A DNA stretch of 64,000 nt from Alligator mississippiensis (lineage: Eukaryota > Chordata > Crocodylia > Alligatoridae): NCBI RefSeq assembly GCF_030867095.1, contig NC_081826.1, positions 253,808,251-253,872,250 on the forward strand. Reading direction: 5' to 3'. The notes beneath the pieces are model-generated. The model was not told the DNA's origin and made no database searches. It saw only the letters and a list, made by a program, of their open reading frames with translations. Both the position numbers and the translations under genes were made by a program. Below, piece after piece: positions 24,701-35,000 of this stretch (the stretch's first letter is position 1; the number at the start of each line of letters is the position of its first letter).

Positions 24701-24743
24701 CCCAGAGAATGACGGATGCATCAATGCACTTCTGCTTGTCTGA
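18777..24743 (+). CDS. NSA2: NSA2, pre-60S ribosome biogenesis factor (gene span, complete)
   Basis: NSA2 is a nucleolar assembly factor needed for large-subunit rRNA processing (family knowledge). Six coding pieces are seen: 18777-18779, 18902-19089, 20492-20642, 21182-21361, 22695-22887 and 24676-24743. They total 783 bases, or 260 residues plus TGA, the same length as human NSA2. The N-terminal third is strongly basic ([28 protein letters not shown]), fitting nuclear import and rRNA binding. The C-terminal part matches the eS8/NSA2-like barrel ([20 protein letters not shown] to [10 protein letters not shown]). Every intron is GT-AG and phase closes. It diverges from GFM2 at a shared CpG promoter and meets FAM169A tail to tail. 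No damage is seen. Confidence 0.98.
18902..19089 (+). CDS. NSA2: NSA2 exon 2, basic N-terminus
   Basis: Encodes [20 protein letters not shown] through AEKIQMKKT. Acceptor CCTGCAG. The donor is GTGTGT, weaker than the others, and ten bases on begins a long C and CA tract. It leaves in phase 2. Confidence 0.96.
19097..19130. repeat. C-run plus CA repeat beside NSA2 exon 2 donor
   Basis: About fourteen C followed by ACACAC and more C, beginning within ten bases of the exon 2 donor. Likely length-variable. Confidence 0.9.
19131..20491. other. NSA2 intron 2, no feature recognised
   Basis: Unique-looking intron. No C/D or H/ACA snoRNA box pattern, bounded repeat or extra exon was seen. Confidence 0.5.
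20492..20642 (+). CDS. NSA2: NSA2 exon 3
   Basis: Encodes [20 protein letters not shown] through [12 protein letters not shown]. Almost identical to human. Acceptor CTTCTAG, donor GTAAGT. Confidence 0.97.
21182..21361 (+). CDS. NSA2: NSA2 exon 4
   Basis: Exactly 60 codons, [20 protein letters not shown] to ERFIRPM. Contains the basic run [10 protein letters not shown]. Acceptor TTGTAG, donor GTAAGT. Confidence 0.97.
22040..22405 (+). mobile_element. CR1 LINE 3' fragment in NSA2 intron 4
   Basis: Encodes [20 protein letters not shown] then [20 protein letters not shown], the CR1 ORF2 C-terminus, followed by the tail GGACTAGATGACCTGGTGAG. An internal piece is missing just before RKFRL relative to other CR1 copies. 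Confidence 0.9.
22695..22887 (+). CDS. NSA2: NSA2 exon 5
   Basis: Encodes [20 protein letters not shown] to QGGKVIW, the conserved C-terminal barrel. Acceptor TTGCAG, donor GTAAGT, leaving in phase 1. Confidence 0.97.
23603..23774. mobile_element. hAT-type short element
   Basis: Starts CAGTGTTTCTCAACCTTTTC. Flanks TCTTAGCC and TCTTAGAC (7 of 8). The right end is poorly preserved. In NSA2 intron 5. Confidence 0.65.
23830..24590. repeat. GC-rich imperfect tandem block within an AT-rich frame
   Basis: Between two ACTTATACACTGT-like sequences (near 23898 and 24508) lies about 590 bases of degenerate units built from AAGCCCAGCCCC, CATCCCCTG and GAGCAGCAC. The outer flanks share GGTGTATAA. Possibly a DNA element whose core is a minisatellite. 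Confidence 0.55.
24676..24743 (+). CDS. NSA2: NSA2 last exon and stop
   Basis: Encodes [20 protein letters not shown] and LV, then TGA at 24741-24743. Acceptor CTTTAG. Confidence 0.97.
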
Positions 24744-24975
24744 GTGGCATTTCAGACAATAAATACTGTACCCGGACTCTTGTAAAGGTGTAGGTAGGAC
24801 TATCTGAAAAAGCTTTAGAGCTTCTAAATGAACAGGAATTCATTGAACCCATGAAGAGAGAGGATGCTAAACAACCTAAGTTTTTGAAACTGTGAAACAA
24901 CTATGAAAGCTTGATGATGATGATGGGTTCATTGACCAATGCCAAAATAAATTCTCAGTTTTTCTGTTTTGGGTT
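24744..24975 (+). terminator. NSA2 3' UTR with two poly(A) signals
   Basis: AATAAA occurs at 24758-24763, only 15 bases after the stop, and again at 24946-24951. The second is followed by T- and GT-rich sequence typical of a cleavage region and is the likelier main site. Confidence 0.7.
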
Positions 24976-25133
24976 GTCAGTTTGTTCTAAATTTATTTTT
25001 TCAGGTTTCTGTAATTAACTGAAACTGGTAATTGTTTTTTCTCCAATAGGTGACTTGAGAATTGCAAGTGTAATCTGGAAAATAATTGAAATCTGAGTGG
25101 TGATCTTGCCACTGGGAAATAAGGGGCAGACAG

Positions 25134-25594
25134 TAGGGCTGTGCAAAACGGCCCTGTTTCATTTTGGATTTGGCTGTGTTGGAAGCCAGTGATTCGTTTC
25201 AGTGTTTTGGATCGCTGTTCCATTTCAATTCGGCCGATACAGTTTCAGAGTCTCAGCGCTGTTTCAGCACCGATTCAAAATTTCAGCTCGGCTGGGGAGA
25301 AGCAGGCACGGCTGGGCAGCTGCAGATTCTCCCACGGCTCCTTTGGCTGTGCCTGCCTCTCTGGGCAGGAGGAGCTGCAAGAGAAACCCCCATGGCTGCT
25401 CGGCCCCAGCCCCCCCAGTACTTTAAAAGGAGGGCTGCAGTGGACTCTTCCCAGGGGGTGCCTCCGAAACATTCCCAAAATGTTTTGGATGGTTTCGTTT
25501 AGTTTCGGAGCCTTCCTTTTCGTTTCAGATTTGGTATTTCAGGCACCGAAACACCTCCAAAATGAAATGGCTGCCGAAATTTTGCACAGCCCTA
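25134..25594. mobile_element. hAT-type element with TAGGGCTGTGCAAAA ends, perfect TSD
   Basis: Inverted ends TAGGGCTGTGCAAAA on both sides and GCAGACAG direct flanks (25126-25133, 25595-25602). Just past the NSA2 3' end. Confidence 0.93.
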
Positions 25595-25999
25595 GCAGAC
25601 AGTTATCCACATACCACATCCAACAGGTTCATGTACTAAGCTAAAAGGATCTTTAAGGGAAGAAAACAGACTACAGTTTTCAGGAAGAGTCCAGATGAAG
25701 TACCAATGATAGCTAGGCAACTGTGGATAATGGTTTGTGGAAGAACTACAGCATGCACAGGGAGCATGTTACCACTTCTCCAATAAACTCAGTTAAGGTG
25801 AAACTCAAAATCAGCAGGGTAGTACATGCCATATTCCGTGGGTATTCTGGAGAAGGAAAGGAGTGCAATCTATTCTCACATGGATCAGGTCAGAATTATA
25901 GCTAGAGTATTATCCCTCTTCAAGATATTTGCAAAAGGTTGTTTTTCTATTACTAGGAGCTGGTTCTCTGGAGAAAGGATCATAAGTAATGATCTAAAC

Positions 26000-26181
26000 C
26001 AGTGGTTCCCAACCTTTTTAGACCATGGACTGGCATACTGCAAACCGGCAGCCAACTGTGTATAAAAAAGGGTTGGCTGCCTGCTGCAATATGCCGGTCA
26101 GTTCCAGATTTCCAATCTGGCAGCCAACGCTCCTGCAGATTGGCAGCCTACCCTTCGTGGCCTGGGGGTTGGGAACCACTG
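26000..26181. mobile_element. hAT-type short element with near-identical ends
   Basis: Both ends read CAGTGGTTCCCAACC inward. Flanks ATCTAAAC and GTCTAGAC (6 of 8). Confidence 0.85.
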
Positions 26182-26301
26182 GTCTAGACTACAACTAGTT
26201 TTGGAATAAATCATTAAGTAACTTTCTTTGTGTTTTTGTCAGAGTTGAAATGCTTTGACTGAAGATCATTTAATAGAGCTTCAAATCAGGTTTGGGCTAG
26301 G

Positions 26302-26533
26302 ATGATGATTCTCATCTTTGTTTAGACTTGGTACCCCTCACAAAATACCAGCTCTTGTTTTTTTCCATCATCAAAAAATGAATGAAAACTAACAGTTCTT
26401 TTATAAAGAACTCAGAAAAACCACTACAGGCCAGTGTTTGTGATGCATGGATTTCTATATGAAACCTCTGGGTTTATCTTGCAAATCATGTTTGCACACT
26501 AAACAATGTATAGCATTCCAGCTGAGAACCACT
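26302..26533. mobile_element. hAT-type relic
   Basis: Ends TGATGATTCTCATC and ..GAGAACCACT, flanked by GGGCTAGG and GGACTAGG (7 of 8). The interior shares GGTTTATCTTGCAAATCATG with relics at 11815 and 21585. Confidence 0.7.
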
Positions 26534-29500
26534 GGACTAGGAGGTAAAAACTGAAGTTACATGCAGATCCTTCTTTCTGCTTAAAGAATCTGTGTTGAAT
26601 AGAAAGCACTGCAGGAAACAACCATAAGCAGTAAGATAAATGACCAGATACACATGATAACACCTTTGGCTTTTCAGTCTGTACCTCATGTTCTCCACAG
26701 TTATATGCCTTATCTATCACTTAAAGTATAAAAGCAGAGGTACTTCTGAAAAAAAGGACTAATCAGGCATACTTGCCATGTACCACTGCATATAACTTAA
26801 ATAATTACCATTTCCAGCACTGTGATAATGGTGAAGCTAAACCTTCTGGAGTACAAAGTGAAAAAAATGCCACAACCCTGCAAACATGCACACGTACTTC
26901 AATTCCATTAGTTTACAATCCCACTCTCAAAGAGGTATGTCCAACCTGAGATTGTTATTTTTTGCAGGCAAGGGATAATCTCAGCCCAATACAAATACCA
27001 ATGCTTAACCCTGAAACAACAAGCAAACTGAAACGTTTTAAATTACAAAGGCTGTTGTGCAAAGTTCTCTCTTGCACTGACAGGCTTAACTTCATTTTTC
27101 TGAAAAAGTTGTTCTGGTCTTTTGAGGGGGGAAATCTTACACTGGACTGGTATTACCAAACACCAGGTTTCTGAATTGTAAACAAATTTCAAGCAAACTT
27201 TGTTCATGCAATGAAAGAACAAAGTGACATGACTGGTTTGAACATAATGATGACTATAAGCAAATTTCTTTTTAAAAAGCTATTTTATGAAGATTTATAC
27301 CTGGTCCCATGCCTTATCACTAGCATTTCAGATGAGTGGGTTTTTAAATCTTCACAGACAGGTTGCCATCAACAATTAGATAAGCATATTTTTTATGTAA
27401 TTGGAGTTCCCACAGGTAAGACCCACCACCTCTAAAGCAAATATAACCAGTTGCTGTACTATAAACACGACTACAGTTAGCTGCATAATGCCCAGTGGAC
27501 CAATCTAATCATGAAAATATTTATTGTTTAGCAGAGGGCACTTGAGTACTGAAACAAGTAAAGAAAAAAAACTCACAAAATATAAGTTTAATTACTACTT
27601 TGAAACATTTCAAAAAGCAAGACAATACTAAAAAGGAAAAACAAAAATACTATAACAAGACTTAACACAGTAATTAGAATAGCAACACATTTTCCATAAG
27701 ATTTATAAACATAGTACAAGTAAGTTTATAAAACACCTAACAGCACACTTCAGAAAATAAATTTAACACATCTTATTGGAAATAAAATTTGAAAATGCCA
27801 TCACTTAGAATGGAGCATAGAAGCCAATACATGGACTATTTATTGCTTGCATATGCGTAACAGGAAGTGTGATGGTGCAGAAAACAGCAAATGGTAAGGG
27901 ATAAGCGAGCAGCATTTGAAAGAGTTAAAAGCATTTCTGAAGATATGAAAAACCTTTTCATGTGATGAATTAAAAAAAAGCATGAAAACGGCAAACAAGA
28001 ATTCTGCGCAAAATGGGAAAAAGTCATTAAACAGGAAAGAATGCAAGAGGCAAAGTAATTCCTGATTAACAAACAATACATTAAAGACATTTGAACAAAC
28101 AGGTTCAAATATGAAACCATTTATCATCCAAGTGTGAGCTGAGACCACAATTTAATGTTCTATAAGCTCTATTCCTAGACTAAACAAAAATTAGAATAAT
28201 ACTGCTTGCTTTAATTCTACAGGCATTGTTCCACAGGATGTTTTAATAACATTTGGTACAAACTGTATAAAGTCATACAATGTTTTAATTATTGATTGCT
28301 GGTGCAGTAAGACCTTAAAAATTGTGTAATAGTACAATGCTAATAAGCAAGTTAGACAACAAGAAGTATATTGTCCACGCCTAAAAAAGGCTAATTTCTC
28401 CAATTTAAACTCTTCATTGGCCTAATTTGTTGTCAACTCAGAGACATTCTCCTTGCTTTAACAAGCAGAAGGTATAGATTGTGATGCAATTTTCTGCACC
28501 ACATTCATCTTTTTTTTCAGTACCCAGGCAATATTAGCTGCAGGGGGGTCAACACCAAAATAATTCTTTTGCAGAAGTAACTGCACTAATTGGTTCAAAA
28601 TTATTGGTACAATCTTATTAGACAAAAGAGTCATCGGGTAGTAGCAGAATGGCTGTACAAATTCCTACTTATCCATTTGTTGCCTATGTTCTGTTTTTTC
28701 AAACAATCAGGCTATTATTCATCTCATCTCAGTTATACTGGTTGAAATACCAATGTAGTAGCATTTTGGGTGAGGTACTCAAGAGTTTATACCAGTTTAA
28801 GCGAGATCAGATTCAGCATCTAGATCTTGTCTCTTGCCACAACTGAAATCAATAGTAGAATTCCAGTAGACTTCAGTGGAAGCTGCAATTGGTCCCAATA
28901 GCATTACTACATTTTTTTTTTAATTAAAAAAAAAAAAATCGGGAGATGTCTAAAAGAGGATATCCTAACGTAAAAGCCAGATATGTAGTAGCCATAAGAA
29001 AGTGGAGAAAGGAAGGAACCAAATTAAGTGCACTGACTTTACTTATACAAAATAACAGTATACGCAGCATATGTAATCTGAAAAACTGCTGAGCACTAGA
29101 CAATCTAGAAATAACTGAAAGAGTTAGGACCCAATTATAATTATTTTTATAAAAGTGACTTTTAATTAAAGTAGATACTTTTGTATCAGCTGATGTACTC
29201 ATAAGACTATTACTGTTTAACAACATTTAATTCCTTGCAGCTCTATCTTCTGCTTGTTAAAAGTTTACTATTTGTGAAAACCATCTCTTTAGTCTGACCC
29301 CACCAGCCCTTAAGTAGTCCAACCCTTGGTGATGCAACAAAAATGTAACATTTTCCAACCACCACTTTGCCTATTTTTACAACACATCTTAGCACTAAAA
29401 GGGAAGCCACAGTATACATAATTGAAGGTTCTTGCTATGTGCTTTATAGAAAATGTTTAATTGGTTTTAGAAATGCTGAAGGTTCACTTGAATGTATTTA

Positions 29501-29863
29501 TTTACAAATAATCATGGAAAGTTCTGTTTACACTTCTCATCCACAAAGTTAATATACAACAACTGTACACTGACAGGAAAAGTTACAACAAAGTGCAACA
29601 TTCCAAAAAAATCCAAATTAAACTCAATGATTCCATGCACCCCACACCCAGAAGTCAAGCAATACACCCTGCTAAAAACCTGCACTCTTTTAAAGTGAGT
29701 CAAAACAGATTAAAAAGAAGATAGTGGTGTTTCACCAGCTGAAGTAAGAGATAAGAAAATATCTAAAAAGTTAAACTGTACAGCCATAAAATCAAGACAG
29801 ATTCTTACAATTGTTTCAGAGGATAAAAATTAAAAGACTGTTAAAGTTATTCAAGTGAACCTT
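26534..29863. other. NSA2-FAM169A spacer, no bounded feature
   Basis: AT-rich sequence of tail-to-tail spacer and perhaps FAM169A 3' UTR. Only a short match (26738-26765) to the repeat at 30050 and poly(A)/(T) runs near 28910-28940 were noticed. Confidence 0.45.
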
Positions 29864-30049
29864 TTATTTATAAATCCTAAAAGAAATAGTTACCTTTGTT
29901 TGAGACCTTTTTGGACCTTTGTGTAGCCAAGTACCATTTTTTTCCTTTCCATGCACACACCACTATTCTTATTTATTCCTGAGTTTTTATCCATTATTCA
30001 AAGGAGCTTCATTACTGGAAAAAAATAAATGGCAATTTTTAAAATAGCT

Positions 30050-30190
30050 GATATATAAAGTTTCAATTTGAATCAAATTGTTGGATGCCAAGAGGTACCT
30101 CTGAAAAAGGGACTAATGAAGGATAGTGAGAGACGTATATAAATTATCTTGGTTTTTTTTTCCTGACTGCCTTGTCTGTCTTAATACTAC
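30050..30190. repeat. Dispersed repeat, copy 1
   Basis: About 140 bases matching 32656-32796 in direct orientation, sharing TTGGATGCCAAG, GTACCTCTGAAAAAGGGA and CTTGTCTGTCTTAATACT. Confidence 0.8.
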
Positions 30191-30605
30191 ATGCTTGGTT
30201 CCCTCTCAAGAAACTATGAAACTGGAAAACCTTTATCCCTAGACTTATATTGGAGTTAAGGGCACTACTGTTTTTTCACAATTTCCTGGTAGCTGTATGA
30301 ATACAAAGGATTTGGCCTCAAAGATATTTGCTGCAGCCCTCACTAAACTTTGAGGTTAAAACAATAGTGTGTCAAAATTGTGGGCTCACAGGAGTCAACA
30401 TCTGAAGGTACAACTTTTAACAGCTGCCAAACATGTCCACTATGTGGAAAATGTGTAGTGCCACTCCCATTCAGCCCACTTCTAAACAAAAATTCACAAC
30501 TTATTTTCTGTAACATGGCACACAAATAAGTGATCAAGAATCTATTCAGCACATGTATGTAGCTGGGAAGGAGGTCAAATAGTTCTGTAGCTGTGGGGGT
30601 ATAAC

Positions 30606-30626
30606 CACACACACACACACACACAC
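30606..30626. repeat. (CA)n microsatellite
   Basis: Uninterrupted CA dinucleotides. Confidence 0.95.
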
Positions 30627-31454
30627 GATGCTGCAAAACTAATCTTTAGCAAACATACATTGGGAAACTTGTAGTTTATCATATAAACATCATTAAAACT
30701 CAACTGAAAAGCTTCGTTATTGAGCTACATTACCACAGCGCACAATACGAGACTTTGTTTTGGTTGGGCTTCATATCAGTGACTTAGCTGCCATCTTTCA
30801 AATAATTATCAAATTAGTGGTTTGGAATTAGGGATGGAAAAGGTGAGCTCACCTAAAAAAAATTATTAAAAATGGTTAGTACTGTTCATGCTATTCTGGG
30901 GCTATCAAGTTCCATGGGTAGGTTCTGTATATGCACTCATTTTGAGATCCATAATTGTGCCAGGTTACTTTTGTTTACTATATCTCTGTTAGTACATATG
31001 GTATTTCCCCTCCTGTCCTGTTAATCTTTTCAGGTAGCAAATGCAATTTTATAAACATCAAGGTAAAATTCTGGGCTTCCTGAAGTCAATGGAAAAAACT
31101 CCCAATAATTTTGCTGGGGCCAGAATCTCACTGCTCACAGTTCTTACAAAAAAAGCTTTTAAAGGCAAGTTGTTGCTTTATTAATACAGTTTTATGTTTA
31201 TTCAGTATTTATCCTTTATAAAAGGAGGAGACTGGCCATTTACTTTCATACCCTGATGAAGCTCAACATGTAGTGGTTAAAAATTCAAGAGAAGTTAAGG
31301 AAAGGTGGTGAATCCCGAAGGGAAATCCAACCCAATTTTTTAAATGCGTGTGTATCCTGTCTCCCACATGGTTAAATAATACCCTATCGTTTCAAACAAA
31401 ATAACTTCCTTACAAATAGGTGGAAATATTATATTCCTTAAATAATACTTCGTT

Positions 31455-32009
31455 TTAAGCTGGTTTTCCTTTCTTCTTGGGTGGCCCTTTGTATCCTTTG
31501 GCCTTTCTTCGCAAGTTCCTTCGATCTACTATTGGTACTTCAATTTCTGCTTCTTCTGAGCTGCTGTCAGCAGTTCTCTCTGCTGCTGTCTGTGTATACT
31601 GATCCATCTGCTCAGCAGACTCTTCAGACTGCTCTTCTGATTGGTTTTTTTGCCCTTCTGAATGTTGCTGGAATGAGACATCCTCAAGTTCAACCACTAT
31701 CAAAGAACTCTGACTAAGGACAACAGGGGCCTCCTGGGAGTCGTGCCCTACTTCCTCATTTTGCTCTTCCAACGAAGAAGTGGTTTTGGGCGACACATTT
31801 TCAGAAACTGATTCTTCTGGTGGTTCAGTTATCACAGAGTTTGGAAGGCCATTGTCTGATGGTTCTTCCTTTGATGCTGAAGTAACAATGTTTGCACTTT
31901 CAACAGATGATTTCTTCCTTTCAACTTCTTGTTGCTCTTCTTCACTTCCCTCTTTTCCCACAGATGTGCTTTCTTCTGGCAGTATTTCTGAATCTATTGC
32001 ATTCAAAAC
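31455..32009 (-). CDS. FAM169A: FAM169A last coding exon and stop
   Basis: Encodes VLNAIDSEILPEESTSVGKE through RRKAKGYKGPPKKKGKPA, then TAA at 31457-31455: 184 residues. It is Glu/Ser-rich with conserved NQSEEQSE and SSSEEAEIEVP, ending in a basic cluster. Acceptor CCCCCAG. Confidence 0.97.
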   Translation of the reverse strand, partial: VLNAIDSEILPEESTSVGKEGSEEEQQEVERKKSSVESANIVTSASKEEPSDNGLPNSVITEPPEESVSENVSPKTTSSLEEQNEEVGHDSQEAPVVLSQSSLIVVELEDVSFQQHSEGQKNQSEEQSEESAEQMDQYTQTAAERTADSSSEEAEIEVPIVDRRNLRRKAKGYKGPPKKKGKPA

Positions 32010-35000
32010 CTGGGGGTAGGTCAAACATATTGAAATCAGTGGAACAACTCAGGCTTTTAAGATGTAAGGTACCTACTTTTGAACCTAGAGCCATTTCAAA
32101 AGGCAGTTGAATCACTCAGCAGTTCACAGGAGTGGGCAATGTTCATCTAATTCTCTCCTCTCCTTCACTTGGGCCTGGGTTCTGAATTAGAGATGTTGTC
32201 CCTAATTTTTCTTACTTAGAATAATAATAAATTCAAAGGATTCCTGAGGTACAAGGGGAATATTTTGAAATGAATGCTCAAGAAATACAAATATCTGACA
32301 TTCCAATAATTATCATTCTGTTGGCTGTAATATTACCTGTGCCCTTAACCCCATAGTTCTTTTGGCATAGGTCTTCATAGTTTATTAGTTTGTGTATTTT
32401 ACCAGTAAATAATTGCCGTCTTTATTTATATATTTTATTCTTACCCATTCATTTTATAAAAATCTAATGATTGAGCAGAAATTAATGAACCATAATAGAG
32501 GGGGTTTTGTTTTGTTTTTAATCACACCATTTTCCTAGTATTTGAGCATTGCTAGAAAAAAACTGAACCAAAGCCTCTTTTCCTTAATTATAATGGATAC
32601 CGACTTACTTCCTACTGAATGCTAGTAAAAAAATTAGTAACAATTTAAAAAATAATTTATATATAAAGTTGCAATTTGAATCAAATGTGTTGGATGCCAA
32701 GATGTACCTCTGAAAAAGGGATAAGGGATAATCAGAAACATGTATAAATAATTTTGTTTTTATTTCTGTCTGGCTTGTCTGTCTTAATACTGAAAGCGGT
32801 CTCACTTTGTTCTGTTTATGGACTTTTGTCATCTGGTCTGATAACTGCTCTTGCAAGTTATTCACAATCTTCATATACTGTATCTATTTAGTTAGAGAAA
32901 TAAGCAAGGTGTGTACATTGTATAAAGACGTTTAAAAATATTATGTTGCATTTACTTCACCTTATCTGATGCAGTGTCTTCAGAAGATTTTGCAGAAGAA
33001 TCCAGGATTAATGGAACAAACAGAGTTAAAGATTCTTCTTCTGGACTGTCAGACTGCAGTTTTGCTTCACCATCTAGAACTTCATTAGCATTTTCTTCTT
33101 CGGCCATAAGGGACGTCTTGATGGATTCTTCCGTTAGCTCACCATTGAGTGGTTCTAATGGTGTTTCCTAAAATAACATTCATGAAGTCAAGCCAATGCA
33201 CTACAACAGGGGTTGTCAACCAGGGGTACGCATACTCCCAGGGGTACTTGAGAAGGCTCTAGGGAGTACAGGTGGGTGGGGATGGAGCCCTGCCATGCAC
33301 CATCCCGTGCCACCACACAGGCACCACCCACCCAGCCAGGCATGGGAGAAGCTCGCGTGCAGTGGCTGCTGCCACTCCATGTTTGGCTGCGTGCCAGCCC
33401 CCGCATCCCCTCCCTGCTCCGCATCCAGCCGCCGGGGGTACACTGCTCCATGTCCAGCCACCAGGGATACACTGATCCAAAAAGGTGGAAAACCCCTGCA
33501 CTAGAACATCAACAGGTATGTCTACAGTGCAATCCAAAAAGTGTGAATGCAACTTGTAAAAAGATACCCAAGTTAGCTTGGATATTGGTAGTATTGTATC
33601 TATAGTGGCATGAAGTTCAGTATAAACTTGATATTTATCTATGGTCCAGGTTTCATAGTCCATGCTGGACCTTCTATGCCAAGGCTATGTAGTTGCTGAT
33701 GGAAGTTTAAACCTAGTTCAGGTATGTCTCTACAAGCTGCAAACAGACCTTTGAGTTACAATGTGGACATACCCACCCATAACAAAGGTCGAGGGGCAAA
33801 ACTTTTGACACAGACACAGCATAAAAGATTCTATTTATACACTGACATAGCTTTTATGTTTAATTTTTAAAACTTTTATTAATGAAATAGGTATATTATA
33901 ATAGTTAAGCTTTTAATATTTTGGCAAAACATGCTTAAAATTGACAGGAATCATAATTACACCACAAACCACCAGTTCCTGGAAAGGGTCATATTTTCCT
34001 TAGGGATATAGGATCAGATTCTCATCTCTGCTCCAACTTCTTTGTGACATTCAAACAGCAATTGGGAAGGTAAGCTGGGGGAAGGGGAGATTCACCTTAC
34101 AGAAGATCTTATGGGCCCTAATGGTCACAGTAAGAATCAAGGAAAATTTCCCCCAATTCTAATTCTGTATCAGCTTCAGCTTTAAATTTTGCTTGCAATA
34201 ATCCTTTATAAAAGGAGATACAAGCATGGGTCATGGCAGTGAAGAGCACATTTAACAGAAAAAATGGTTAGCTCTTGCTCAGATGTAAATGGAAAAAAAA
34301 AGGTTCCTCAGTCACCATCACCATCTGGGTCTCATCCAACCAATTTCAGGACACTTGCTCCACATGTGCTCTGGGGGTTGGAGGAGAGGAGGCACTTTAA
34401 AATTAAACCAGCTCTGAGAGCTGCTCTAATTAAAGTGCCCAGAGCATCTCATGCACCAGTGTCCTAGTGATTCAAAATGGTGGCAGGGGCGGCCACTTGA
34501 ATGAAAGCTTGTTCAAGGAGCACTAGTTCAAGCACCCCTGCCACCATTTTGAAGCACAGGGACACTGATACACAAGATGCAGGAGGCTGGTGGAGCGCAG
34601 TAATTATCACGCTCCAGTAGACTCAATTAATCAAGCATTACAGCATGTCGGTGCAGACACCCAGCACATCTACAGGTACACTCAGAATTTACCTCCTTCT
34701 CATCTTGTTTCTCAGATGGTGACGTACGTAACTCTTCTGTTTCCATTAATGATGTGTCCTCATCTTCAGGTACTGATTCTTCCTCATTTTCAACTGTATT
34801 GTCTCCTCGTTCTTCTAACTCTTCTGAACTTTCAGATGTGCATGCAACAGGTTCAAGCCTGCAACAGGAAATTAGATGCCGTCTTTTATTTATTTTAGAT
34901 TAAACAAATCACTGAAGAGGTGCCATTTAACAATGAAAAAAGACTTTCCCACATAAATACTTACTGTACTTACTCAAATCCAACAGTTTCAAATTTAAGA

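Larger units (their letters stand above)
29864..31454 (-). other. FAM169A 3' UTR (extent uncertain)
   Basis: AT-rich sequence follows the stop. AATAAA on the minus strand occurs near 31203, at 29869-29864 and again near 27844. None stands out, so the end given is only one candidate. A (CA)n run at 30606-30626 and one copy of a dispersed repeat (30050-30190) lie inside. Confidence 0.35.
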
